A DNA stretch of 64,000 bases from Nitrosomonas sp. (lineage in GTDB: Bacteria > Pseudomonadota > Gammaproteobacteria > Burkholderiales > Nitrosomonadaceae), in contig JALDQW010000001.1 of the NCBI GenBank assembly GCA_031316255.1, positions 3,381,485 through 3,445,484 on the forward strand, read 5' to 3'. Both the position numbers and the translations under genes were made by a program. Each line of letters begins with the position of its first letter. Positions within the stretch are counted from its first letter, which is position 1. The notes beneath the pieces are model-generated. The model did not search any database. It saw only the letters and a program-made list of their open reading frames with translations, and was not told where the DNA came from. Positions 47,081 to 56,700 of this stretch are shown piece by piece.

Positions 47081-48388
47081 ATGAAACTAATGATAATCGG
47101 TGGGGGCGGCAGAGAACATGCCCTGGCATGGAAGCTTATGCAATCCCCTCGTGTTCAGAAAATTTATGTCGCACCCGGAAACGCAGGTACAGCCCTGGAA
47201 CACGGGATAGAGAATATTGCCATCACCGCAATTCCCGACTTGATCGACTTTGCGCAAAAGGAAAAAATTGAAATTACTGTCGTTGGGCCTGAAGTGCCGC
47301 TGGCCGACGGAATTGTGGACGAATTTCAATTAGCGGGTTTAAAAATTTTTGGCCCGACCCAGAAAGCTGCACAACTTGAAATTTCAAAAAGTTTCGCAAA
47401 AGATTTTATGCAGCGACATAATATACCGACTGCGGCCTACGCCACATTTACAGATGCACAAGCTGCACATCAGTATATCGATGAAAAAGGTGCGCCCATA
47501 GTGGTTAAAGCCAGTGGACTTGCAGCTGGAAAAGGCGTCATTGTCGCCCCCTCTCTCGATTCCGCACATACCGCAGTTGACCAGATTCTGGTCACCAAGC
47601 ATTTCGGCGATGCGGGCTCTGAAGTCATCATCGAAGAGTTTCTTCAAGGCACTGAAGTCAGTTTTATCGTCATGAGCGACGGCCAGCATGTTTTACCATT
47701 AGCAACCAGCCAGGATCATAAACGCTTATACGATGGCGACACTGGACCCAATACCGGAGGCATGGGTGCGTATTCACCCACGCCATTCATCACGCCAAGC
47801 CTGCATGCGCAGATCATGCGGGAAGTGATCTATCCCGTAGTCCAGGGAATGGCAAAAGAAGATGTTCTTTACCGCGGATTTCTCTACGCAGGCCTGATGA
47901 TTACATCGGATAAACAGGTCAAAGTACTGGAATTTAACTGCCGCATGGGCGACCCGGAAACACAGCCTATCCTGCTGCGGTTGAAAAGCGATTTGCTGAC
48001 ACTGCTAGAGCATGCAATTGATGGCACGCTCGAACAGGTAGAAACGGAATGGGACAGGCGCGTTGCATTGAGTATTGTCATGGCGGCCAATGGTTATCCC
48101 AAGAATCCTGTCAAAGGTGATGTCATCGAGGGATTAACTCAGTTGCAGTTAATCCAAAATGACACCCGCGATTTTTATATCTTCCATTCCGGAACGGCAT
48201 TCGATAAAAACAACCAACACGACGTGGTAACTGCAGGAGGGCGTGTGCTTTGCGTAACTGCTTTGGGCGACAATCTTAAAATTGCACAGCAACATGCCTA
48301 TGAATTAGCGAAAAAGATTCGTTTCAAAAACTCCTATATGCGTCATGATATCGGTTTTCATGGAATAGATTTCCTGCACAATTCATAG
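47081..48388 (+). CDS. purD: Phosphoribosylamine-glycine ligase
   Basis: 435 residues, joins glycine to phosphoribosylamine using ATP. N domain with the MKLMIIGGGGREHALAWKL nucleotide fold, ATP-grasp fold with VVKASGLAAGKGVIVA, and the family signature FNCRMGDPETQ. It starts 22 bases after purH. Confidence 0.98.
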   Translation: MKLMIIGGGGREHALAWKLMQSPRVQKIYVAPGNAGTALEHGIENIAITAIPDLIDFAQKEKIEITVVGPEVPLADGIVDEFQLAGLKIFGPTQKAAQLEISKSFAKDFMQRHNIPTAAYATFTDAQAAHQYIDEKGAPIVVKASGLAAGKGVIVAPSLDSAHTAVDQILVTKHFGDAGSEVIIEEFLQGTEVSFIVMSDGQHVLPLATSQDHKRLYDGDTGPNTGGMGAYSPTPFITPSLHAQIMREVIYPVVQGMAKEDVLYRGFLYAGLMITSDKQVKVLEFNCRMGDPETQPILLRLKSDLLTLLEHAIDGTLEQVETEWDRRVALSIVMAANGYPKNPVKGDVIEGLTQLQLIQNDTRDFYIFHSGTAFDKNNQHDVVTAGGRVLCVTALGDNLKIAQQHAYELAKKIRFKNSYMRHDIGFHGIDFLHNS

Positions 48389-48437
48389 GAACTGTTTATT
48401 TCCCGATAAGCGGCCCAGCATTCCGTTTGGAACGCCA

Positions 48438-48470
48438 GCATGTTATCTTGAAACACACCAAGATCATGCT
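48438..48470. terminator. Possible hairpin downstream of purD
   Basis: AGCATG and ATCTTG pair with CAAGAT and CATGCT around an 8-base loop, with a two-base bulge in the left arm. There is no T-run, so it is at best a weak terminator for the purine operon. Confidence 0.35.
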
Positions 48471-48617
48471 ACCATGTCTTTGATTTGGGCATTAACTTGA
48501 TTTATATCATATCAATATGCAAAATTAGCGTATATATAATCAACAGAGCGGTTACTAAGAAATCTTAAATGATTTTTTGTATACCCATCCGGTATTTTGA
48601 TATCAGGGAGGTCTAAA

Positions 48618-50090
48618 ATGGGAAAAAGACTGACTAGCCGATATGCCTTGGCCGTTCATGAGGTCACCACGACAAGCGTCAAGATTTGGGTGGGCGCATT
48701 ATTGCCTTCACTGGCGAAGCCCCATAACTGGCGTTTAGTCGTCAGAAAGGTTAACTCCGAGAGCGACCGTAAAAATGAAACCGGCGAGATTGTCAAAACA
48801 ATCGAGTATTTAAAGGCGCAAGGCGACGTCTGGCAGAGACCTTTCGAGCACCTGAACAAACGATTCTACAAAGTAGAAATCATCGACGGCCTGGAACCGG
48901 GACAGGATTATATTGTAGAGTTTGTATCCCGTGTGGAAAACGACTGGAAATTATTGGAGAGTTCTTTCCTCACCACGCTGCCTGAAGCATTGCCAACCCA
49001 ACCGGAACATCCCTTCACCGTTGGCATTGGCTCGTGTTTTTACAGCAAACACGACGGCGGACGGACAGGCCAGGCCTTTGAAGCGTTATACCGAAATCCG
49101 GCATACAAGCCGCATATTAAATTTCTCACCGGAGACCAGGTTTATCTCGATATCGGACTCGGCCTTTATCCGCTCAGCGAAGAAGACTGCCAGGACCGCA
49201 TCGCCGACGATTACGCCGAAAGCTGGGAACTATTACGCAGTATTTTGCGCCGTGGCGGCACCTGGATGCTCGCGGACGACCATGAATACTGGAACAACTA
49301 TCCCTATTTACAAGGCTTTAACCCTTACCTGGTCACGTTAGGATTGAACGAAGACTTCAGGAAAAGATGGGAAGCAGCGGCCAAAAGAGGTGTTCAAGTC
49401 GTACAACAATTAAAAACGATACGGACCTTTAAGATTGGCAACGACATTTCCTTTTGCGTTGCTGATTTAAGATCGGAAAGAACACAAAACGGTTTCCTGT
49501 CAAATCAATCTTTCAAGCAACTGTTGCAATGGGTTAACAACCTGACCTGCCCGGGTGTTCTAGTCATTCCGCAACCCTTGATCGCAGGCAAAGGCAGCAA
49601 AATAGACAAAAATCTGCCAGACTGGAAACAATACGATCAATTGATTACAGCCTTTCAAAACGGCAGCCATGACATTGTCGTATTAGCGGGTGACGTGCAT
49701 TACGGGCGTGTTTCCAAGGTCAAAATCGGCAACAGCCGAAATAAACTCATTGAAATCATCACTTCTCCCCTGTCAAATCTCTCCGAACTCAGTGGTTACG
49801 CAGCAAGCGTTCCCGACGTCTCTGAATCAGTATTTCCTGTAGCCCCCATCTCCGGCGTGCCCGGTAACAAAATTGATTATCTCGGCAAAGTAACCACAGA
49901 ACACAAATGGTGGGACCTGCGTTTTCCCAAAGAGAGAACCACTGAACATTTCATGACGGTTGATTTTTATCGGGAAGGAAAATCGGTAAAAATAAAAATC
50001 TGGGCATGGGATGCAAGAATCCCGGATAATCGCTCTGGCTTGCCGAGAACGATTCGGGGTTTCGATATCAGTCCGATTACATTGAAATAA
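48618..50090 (+). CDS. PhoD-like metallophosphatase
   Basis: 490 residues from the ATG at 48618, with AGGGAGGT upstream; an in-frame start at 48597 is less likely. It has no signal peptide, so it is probably cytosolic. An N-terminal fibronectin-like region (~1-125) precedes the PhoD-type core: IGSCFYSKHDGGRTGQ, LTGDQVYLD, the metal/nucleophile region WMLADDHEYWNNYPY and VVLAGDVHYGRVSKVK. Substrate unknown; relatives are phosphodiesterases or alkaline phosphatases. Confidence 0.88.
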   Translation: MGKRLTSRYALAVHEVTTTSVKIWVGALLPSLAKPHNWRLVVRKVNSESDRKNETGEIVKTIEYLKAQGDVWQRPFEHLNKRFYKVEIIDGLEPGQDYIVEFVSRVENDWKLLESSFLTTLPEALPTQPEHPFTVGIGSCFYSKHDGGRTGQAFEALYRNPAYKPHIKFLTGDQVYLDIGLGLYPLSEEDCQDRIADDYAESWELLRSILRRGGTWMLADDHEYWNNYPYLQGFNPYLVTLGLNEDFRKRWEAAAKRGVQVVQQLKTIRTFKIGNDISFCVADLRSERTQNGFLSNQSFKQLLQWVNNLTCPGVLVIPQPLIAGKGSKIDKNLPDWKQYDQLITAFQNGSHDIVVLAGDVHYGRVSKVKIGNSRNKLIEIITSPLSNLSELSGYAASVPDVSESVFPVAPISGVPGNKIDYLGKVTTEHKWWDLRFPKERTTEHFMTVDFYREGKSVKIKIWAWDARIPDNRSGLPRTIRGFDISPITLK

Positions 50091-50236
50091 CAGATGGGCT
50101 TGCCACTGGATCAGAGTACTTGGCGTTATTGATTGATTTCAGATAAAATTTTCTTAAAATGATGTTAATCAGGAAGCACAGAATGATCCGGGGATTAACC
50201 CGGCACGATGGCCTTCTGATTGGGAGGTAAGGTTAT

Positions 50237-50266
50237 GGTGGATGGCGCTGCGCTGATCCAGCCTAC
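50237..50266. repeat. Dispersed GGTGGAT-type palindromic repeat
   Basis: GGTGGATGGCGCTGCG followed by CTGATCCAGCCTAC is partly palindromic (TGGAT ... ATCCA around GGCGCTGCGC) and has the form of the GTAGGGTGGATNAGCGCAGCG intergenic repeats I know from many proteobacteria. Recognition is from memory. Confidence 0.5.
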
Positions 50267-50369
50267 CAGCGACAAGGATTATAGGTTGACCGCAGCCCAT
50301 CCCCCGTTAGTCTTCCGCGCGCTCCGCCTGTACGGCTGCCAAACGGCTGCTGCCCTGCGCTCTACTGGA

Positions 50370-50392
50370 TGCCATACCCTCCGGGTATGACA
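50370..50392 (-). promoter_or_regulatory. Hairpin just past the FGE gene stop (possible DGR IMH-associated cruciform)
   Basis: CATACCC (50373-50379) and GGGTATG (50383-50389) pair perfectly around a 3-base loop, extended by two more pairs beyond one mismatch. It starts ~13 bases past the stop codon of the gene carrying the variable-region-like tail. DGR targets often have such a short GC-rich hairpin just after the variable region. The role is inference. Confidence 0.45.
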
Positions 50393-50405
50393 GCCTGACC
50401 TGAGC

Positions 50406-52178
50406 TCAATGACCTCGGGCAAGACGGAAGCCAGGACTGTAGTTGTGGTCTGACGGATCGTGGAGAATGCGGTTAGCAGAACGGCAGCTCCTGCCGCTGT
50501 TGACCCACGAACCGCCGCGCAACACGCGCCTGCCATTGCCTGACAATTGACAATTTTCCGGGTTGGCATATTCATTCAGACACCATTCCCACACATTACC
50601 CGCCATGTCCAACACACCATCGGATGTAGCAGCTTGCGGGTACAATCCTACCGCCGTCGTTTTACCAATCTGCCATTCAGCATTTGCATAATTCTCTTTA
50701 AATACATAGCCCCAGGGATATGCATATCTCCCCGTTCCGCGCGCTGCCCGTTCCCATTGTTGTTCAGTGGGCAGATTCACGTCAAAACCGAGTTGCGCAC
50801 TGAGCCAGCGACAAAATGCGATGGCTTCAAACCAGCTCACCGTTTCCCGCGGTGAATTCGGCTCATTCCAACTTGGCGATTCTGGTGCATCAAAACGCTC
50901 AGCCAACCCCCGCCACCATTGTTCATCCTGATAGCCTCCGGCATCGATAAACGCCTGAAACTGCGTATTGGTGACAGGATAACGGGCAATCGAAAATGGT
51001 GGCAACGGTGGATGCTCAGCATCCTGATAAATAAATGTAGCGGACTGTATTTCCACCCAGTCAATTTCCGGCAAACCGTCGGCGCGCAGCCCCACACCTT
51101 TGCGCCGATCAAGATGCCAGTTCCCCAGCGCGCGGCCGATCGCTGCACGTGCCCGCGGATCGGGTTCCAGGCTCACATCGGTCATGCGGGCAAACCATTG
51201 GTCTGAAATTGCTGCTTGCACCACCTGCGGCAGTTCCGGCCGCCCCACATGCTGCCAGACTTCGCAAGCCACCTCCGGATTCGCTTTTGCCAGCCATGCA
51301 ATCAATTGCCGCCGCGCATCAGTGTCACGCCCGCAGGATTCGCCAGCGATTTCTGCGACCACTTCCCAGCCGGTACGTTCCCACCAGCTATTCTGTGGCC
51401 AGAAATCCGCTGCACGCTTGCAACCAGTACTGCTAGCGTCCAGAAACAGGCGGCTGGCCAGATATTCCTGCAGCAATTGGTGGGTAAAACGGATCGTGTC
51501 ATCTTTCACCTGCACTACGCTGGCATCGATGGCAAAATCAAGTAGTTCCCGGGTTAAACCGTCCGGACATTGCGTAAGTGGCAATGCAGTTTGCACTCCC
51601 TCTGCTTGCGTTGCATTGACTGTCCGTTGCATGGCCTCAGCCAGCATCTCCAACACCGCTTCCCAGTTTGCCTGATCCGGAATGTTTCGCTCATGCCGCT
51701 TTTCGCGTGCAGCATGCTCGCGGCGGTATAAATGCTGCAGAAAACCCTGGAATAACTGCGCACGATTACTCGACACCTGCGGCAACGCGGTTATAATGGT
51801 CAGCAGATAAGGGTTCGAAGCCAGCCGCAGCAAGCTGCGCGGGTCAAACCGCACCTCCCACCACAATGCTTTATCATCCCAGGATAAGTGTCTTTCGACA
51901 TCCGGATTATTCTCTGGTATTGTATTAGCACCCCAAAACAAATCCAGGTCTTCACTTGCTTCGCGCCAACGCGCCCATACTTGCCGGATAGCATCACCGC
52001 CCGCCAGTTGCCAGAAACGATTCTCGGCCTTTTGTACACCATCCGATCCGTCCTGCAACAATGTATACGCACGCACCAGAAAAGTCATCACCTGTGACGG
52101 CCTCAACGGCTGCAAAATCAGCGTATCAAACGGCAGATGGCAATCGCCGACAAAATCCTTTTCACGGCAACTCACCAC
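50406..52178 (-). CDS. NACHT C-terminal part plus FGE-sulfatase domain (downstream half of a split TIR-NACHT-FGE gene)
   Basis: 590 residues from a nominal GTG, but the start is not a true N-terminus: the first residues (VSCREKDF) are the sensor-I strand of a NACHT domain whose Walker motifs lie in the upstream frame (52172-53227). The middle (~40-330) is helical, with NACHT winged-helix-type features (RFTHQLLQEYLASRLF). Residues ~375-590 are a formylglycine-generating-enzyme/SUMF1 fold: FSIARYPVTNTQFQAFIDAG, VSWFEAIAFCRWLSA, LPTEQQWERAARG, LDMAGNVWEWCLNEY, RVLRGGSW and GFRLARGH. The last ~30 codons look like a DGR variable region. It is likely a defence or self/non-self sensor. Confidence 0.85.
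   Translation of the reverse strand: MVSCREKDFVGDCHLPFDTLILQPLRPSQVMTFLVRAYTLLQDGSDGVQKAENRFWQLAGGDAIRQVWARWREASEDLDLFWGANTIPENNPDVERHLSWDDKALWWEVRFDPRSLLRLASNPYLLTIITALPQVSSNRAQLFQGFLQHLYRREHAAREKRHERNIPDQANWEAVLEMLAEAMQRTVNATQAEGVQTALPLTQCPDGLTRELLDFAIDASVVQVKDDTIRFTHQLLQEYLASRLFLDASSTGCKRAADFWPQNSWWERTGWEVVAEIAGESCGRDTDARRQLIAWLAKANPEVACEVWQHVGRPELPQVVQAAISDQWFARMTDVSLEPDPRARAAIGRALGNWHLDRRKGVGLRADGLPEIDWVEIQSATFIYQDAEHPPLPPFSIARYPVTNTQFQAFIDAGGYQDEQWWRGLAERFDAPESPSWNEPNSPRETVSWFEAIAFCRWLSAQLGFDVNLPTEQQWERAARGTGRYAYPWGYVFKENYANAEWQIGKTTAVGLYPQAATSDGVLDMAGNVWEWCLNEYANPENCQLSGNGRRVLRGGSWVNSGRSCRSANRILHDPSDHNYSPGFRLARGH
50425..50510 (-). other. Candidate DGR variable region (3' end of the FGE domain)
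   Basis: Coding strand reads TGG, then VNSGRSC, then CRSANR, then a variable block and GFRLA. In the block between CGC and GGC the codons ATT, CTC, CAC, GAT and, after CCG TCA, GAC, CAC, AAC, TAC, AGT each keep a third-position C or T and differ from AAC/AAT only where that codon has adenine. The GTC, AAC, AGC, GGC codons after TGG fit the same rule. This is the mark of adenine-directed mutagenic retrohoming. No template repeat was found in the window. Confidence 0.7.
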
Positions 52179-53227
52179 GCACTGGCAAAACGCTCATCCT
52201 GCGCCAGCGCCCTGATCTGGGCGACTTTTGATTGCCGCTGCCTTACAGGAATTTCGTTCATGCCATCGAGCAACAGCACCGCCCGCTGTTGGTCACGCAA
52301 TGTGATCATATAGCGGCCGAGTTTGTCCAGTTGACGTTCAATGAAGTCTTCCAGTGACAAGGATTCACGCGTCCAGAAACCCAACGGCACCAGTAATGGA
52401 ATCGGTGCCTTCGGATCCTTTAGCGCTTGCTGCGCGTATTCGACAACAATACGTTGCAGCGAGAATGATTTTCCGGCGCCCGGTTCACCCAGTACCGCTA
52501 GACGGCGCACCGGTTTGTGCCGCAAACTCCGATAAGCATCGAGCGCGTCGGTATAGGTTTTTTCCACCGTCTGTTCATGATCCACCCTGTCCATACCAAA
52601 ATCTTTCAGAACGGCATCGGTATCCATGACGGTATTCATCACACGTTCCAGCGCATTCGAGCGCCGTTCATTTGCTTCCAGCGCAACATAGCGTTTTTCT
52701 CGGTCTGAATAATCTTTATGGATCAGATCATTGAGGTACGCCAGTTCCTCCCGGCGCTGCACCCCGACGAACGATTGCTCGTCGTTATCCGGTATTCGAT
52801 TCAGCTTTTGTGAAATTTCAGCGAGTTTGCGTGCTAATACGTCCAGCGTTTCCCGCATATCGGCACGCGCTTCGATCGGCTTTTTTTCATCCAGTAGGCC
52901 GAACGGTAGTTCAACGTCATCGGTACGCAATACAACGACCGCTTTGTTACGCTTATCCGCAAACGCTATTTCCCGTTGTTGCCAGCGGCTATCGTTTGTG
53001 TCGCGTCCGACAATACAAACCACAGCATCTGCCTTTTCAATACCACGCTCGATACTGCGGTGCCAGTCCTCATTGCCTTCTTCAATCGAGTGTTCGTCCC
53101 GCCATACGTCCGCGCCCTGTTCCTCAAGATGACGTTGAATCTTCTCCGCCCAGGTATGATCCAACCCGCCACGCGCATAGCTGATAAAAACGCGCAGTCC
53201 TGCAAGATCAATTGTTTTTGCCACCAT
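52172..53227 (-). CDS. TIR-NACHT protein, N-terminal part of a split TIR-NACHT-FGE gene
   Basis: 351 residues. Residues ~10-115 are a TIR/TIR_2 domain (RVFISYARGGLDHTWAEKI, then RDEHSIEEGNEDWHRSIE and the WxxxE motif SRWQQREIAFA that holds the expected catalytic Glu for NAD+ cleavage). A coiled region (~125-215) leads to a NACHT ATPase with Walker A AVLGEPGAGKSFSLQ and Walker B AVLLLDGMNEIP. The frame stops (TGA at 52174) just before the sensor-I strand, which continues in the other frame at 52178. An extra base near GCC AGT GCG would restore a ~940-residue protein. Confidence 0.85.
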   Translation of the reverse strand: MVAKTIDLAGLRVFISYARGGLDHTWAEKIQRHLEEQGADVWRDEHSIEEGNEDWHRSIERGIEKADAVVCIVGRDTNDSRWQQREIAFADKRNKAVVVLRTDDVELPFGLLDEKKPIEARADMRETLDVLARKLAEISQKLNRIPDNDEQSFVGVQRREELAYLNDLIHKDYSDREKRYVALEANERRSNALERVMNTVMDTDAVLKDFGMDRVDHEQTVEKTYTDALDAYRSLRHKPVRRLAVLGEPGAGKSFSLQRIVVEYAQQALKDPKAPIPLLVPLGFWTRESLSLEDFIERQLDKLGRYMITLRDQQRAVLLLDGMNEIPVRQRQSKVAQIRALAQDERFASAW

Positions 53228-53359
53228 GAATCGTTGTCAATGCATTTGTTATGAGACTGAAACTGTTTTTAGTGATAACGTTATTTTCGACACAACTATC
53301 AATGCCAATGCACTGCTTAAGTCATAGACTCAAACAAATGGATTAATACGCCGCACCAG

Positions 53360-53674
53360 TTAACTGCCTTTGCCAGGAATCGGCACAGATGATTTCAGGA
53401 TTTCCGGTTTTCCACCGTCATCGCCTAATACGTCTGATTCCCCTGATTCCTGTATCCGCCAGATGCCAAATGTCACACTCGGCGGAATACCCATGCCAAG
53501 ATTCAGACTACCGATGCGGTAATTCGAACCACGCGCTTTCAGAATCGCGTTGACTTTTTCCTGTTTTTCGACGGCCTTGATAATGGTGCTGGCAATCACT
53601 TCATCGCTGCTGAATTCGACGGTTTTGTCAGCGACTTTATTGGTCAGTTCTTTGGCCTTGTCCAGAATACTCAT
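53360..53674 (-). CDS. Small protein of unknown function beside the TIR-NACHT-FGE gene
   Basis: 104 residues with a GAGGA box 9 bases upstream, so likely a real gene. The N-terminal half is amphipathic helix (DKAKELTNKVADKTVEFSSD ... AVEKQEKVNAILKA); the second half has a strand-like YRIGSLNLGMGIPPSVTFGI and an acidic, Gly/Pro-rich tail. No family is recognised. It lies 132 bases upstream of the TIR-NACHT start on the same strand, so it could be an accessory or regulator of that system. Confidence 0.6.
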   Translation of the reverse strand: MSILDKAKELTNKVADKTVEFSSDEVIASTIIKAVEKQEKVNAILKARGSNYRIGSLNLGMGIPPSVTFGIWRIQESGESDVLGDDGGKPEILKSSVPIPGKGS

Positions 53675-53717
53675 TGTTTGTCATCCTCAAAAAAGGCGAT
53701 TGCTTAAAAATTGAACT

Positions 53718-56700
53718 TTATCCCCTTTCGTAGGCCAACACCGGCGCCAACCACCGCTCTGCCATTTCCAGCGTCCAGCCTTTGCGCTGTGCATAATCTT
53801 CCACCTGGTCTTTGCCGATTTTGCCCACCGCGAAAAAGGTCGATTCCGGATGCGAAAAGTAAAACCCGGATACTGCCGCCGTCGGCACCATGGCAAATGA
53901 TTCGGTAACAATAATACCCGCTTTTTCAGTTGCGCCGAGCAATTGGAATAACGGTCCTTTTTCGGTGTGATCCGGACACGCCGGATAACCGGGCGCCGGA
54001 CGAATACCGCTGTATTTTTCGTCGATCAATTGTTCATTATCCAGCGTTTCATCTTTCGCGTAACCCCAGAACTCCCGCCTCGCACGCATATGCATATGTT
54101 CGGCAAACGCTTCGGCGAGACGGTCGGCAAGCGCTTTGAGCACAATCGCGCTGTAGTCGTCATGCGCATCTTCAAACGCCTTAATACGTTCGTCGATGCC
54201 AAAACCTGCGCTTACGGCAAACAAGCCGATGTAATCCTTTATCCCGGTTTCCTTGGGCGCAATAAAGTCCGATAGGCACCGATTCGGTTTGCCGGTTGGT
54301 TTTTGTGTTTGCTGTCGCAAGCAATGCCAGACCATGGCAATCTGGCTTCTGCTGTCATCGGTGTAGATTTCGATATCATCGCCGACTGCATTGGCCGGAT
54401 ACAAACCGATGACCGCATTGGCTGAGAGCCATTTCTGCTCGACGATTTTCTTCAGCATCGTCTGGGCATCACGGAACAGATTGCGCGCCGTTTCACCCAC
54501 GACTTCATCTTCGAGAATCGCCGGATAACGTCCGGCCAGTTCCCACGCCTGGAAAAAGGGCGTCCAGTCGATAAACGGAACGATTTTTTCAAGGGGATAG
54601 TTATTCAGGGTACGGATGCCCAGTAATTCCGGCTGCGGCGGCTGATAATTTGACCAGTCCGGTTTAAACGCATTGGCACGCGCTTCTGCTATTGTCAGCA
54701 ACTGCGACGGGCCTTTTTTATTTTTGTGTTGCGTGCGTACTTTCTCGTATTCATCTTTGACGCCTTGTATATAGTCTGTTTTCAAATCCTCGGACATCAG
54801 ATTACTGCATACGCCAACCGCACGACTGGCATCCGGCACCCATACAACCGATCCTGCATAATGCGGCGCGATCTTGACGGCGGTATGTACGCGCGAAGTC
54901 GTCGCGCCACCGATTAACAGCGGAATGGTAAAGCCCTCGCGCTGCATTTCCTTGGCGACATGCGTCATTTCCTCGAGCGACGGCGTAATCAAACCGGACA
55001 GACCAATGATATCGGCGTTTTCTTTTCTGGCCATGTCCAGAATCTGCGTACTGGGCACCATCACACCCATGTTGATCACTTCGTAGTTGTTACATTGCAG
55101 CACCACGGCGACAATGTTTTTGCCAATATCATGCACATCGCCTTTTACGGTTGCGACAACAATTTTGCCTTTAGGCCGCGAATCACCGAGTAGTTTTTTT
55201 TCTTCTTCAATAAACGGCAACAAATGTGCAACAGCCTGCTTCATTACTCGCGCCGATTTAACCACCTGCGGCAAAAACATTTTACCGGCGCCAAACAAGT
55301 CGCCGACGACGCTCATACCATCCATCAACGGCCCTTCGATCACCTGAATCGGCCGGCCGCCCTTGGCTTTAATTTCCTGACGCGCTTCTTCAGTATCTTC
55401 AACAATATACGTGGAAATACCCTTGACCAGCGCATGTGTGAGGCGTTCTTGCAAAGGCTGTTCGCGCCAGCTCAAGTCTTCAATCTGCTCTTTTTTCTTG
55501 CCCTTAAAACTCTCGGCAAAATCAACCAGACGCTCGGTGGCATCATTGCGACGGTTCAGTATTACGTCCTCTATGCGTTCCAGTAAATCTGCAGGAATAT
55601 CCGAATACACGCCCAATTGCCCGGCATTGACAATACCCATGGTCATACCGGCTTTAATGGCATGATAAAGAAAAGCGGTATGGATGGCTTCGCGAATCGG
55701 CTCATTGCCTCGGAAAGAAAATGAAACATTGGAAACACCGCCGCTGACTTTGGCATACGGCAATGTCCTTTTAATTTCACGCGTGGCTTCAATAAAATCC
55801 ACGCCATAATTATTATGTTCGTCGATACCGGTGGCGATGGCAAAAATATTCGGGTCAAAAATAATGTCTTCCGGCGGAAAACCGACTTTATCCACTAACA
55901 CGCGATAGCAGCGCGTACAGATTTCCACCTTGCGCGCCAGCGTGTCTGCCTGGCCTTCTTCATCAAAAGCCATAACAATGACTGCGGCACCATACCGACG
56001 CGCCAGTCTGGCATGGGCAATAAACTCTTCCTCGCCTTCCTTGAGACTGATGGAATTAATAATGGACTTACCCTGTATGCATTTTAGCCCCGCTTCAATC
56101 ACGGTCCATTTGCTGGAGTCAAGCATAATCGGCACACGGCAAATATCCGGCTCGGCTGCGATCAGATTCAGGAATTTCACCATCGCCTTTTGCGAATCCA
56201 GCATGGCCTCATCCATATTGATATCGATGATTTGTGCACCATTTTCAACCTGGTTACGCGCCACATCCAGCGCTTCGGCATACTGGTCGCCCAGGATCAA
56301 ACGCGCAAACGCACGCGAACCCGTTACATTGGTACGTTCACCCACATTCACAAATAGTGATTCATCATCAATACTTAATGGCTCCAGACCGGACAACCTG
56401 AGCTTCTTGGGCAGCTCCGGTATTTTTCTGGGTGGTAATGGAGAAACGTTCTCGGCAATCGCCTTAATATGCGCAGGCGTCGTGCCGCAACATCCGCCAA
56501 CAATGTTGACAAAGCCGGATTGCGCAAAATCCTTGAGTTGACGTGCAGTATAGTCAGGCGATTCATCATAGCCGGTTTCAGATAATGGATTCGGCAATCC
56601 GGCATTCGGATGCACACTGACATACACTTCAGCCACATCGGACAATTCTTCGATATACGGACGCATGAGTTCAGCACCCAAAGCGCAATTAATGCCCACG

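Larger units (their letters stand above)
50091..50405. other. Region downstream of the FGE gene with hairpins and a repeat
   Basis: 315 bases. Contains a hairpin CCGGG-GATTAA-CCCGG near 50197 nested in AATCAGGAAG/CTTCTGATT, a dispersed palindrome (50237-50266), and next to the FGE stop the hairpin at 50370-50392. No reverse transcriptase or complete gene. Confidence 0.6.

Noticed and set aside
50091..50405. DGR template repeat or reverse transcriptase beside the variable region
   Set aside because: Searched by eye for an AAC-rich near-copy and for a YxDD-type reverse transcriptase frame in the flanks; none is present. They may lie elsewhere in the genome.
50406..53227. Two separate adjacent genes
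   Set aside because: The junction falls inside one NACHT domain between Walker B and the next conserved strand, so the two frames are better read as one interrupted gene.
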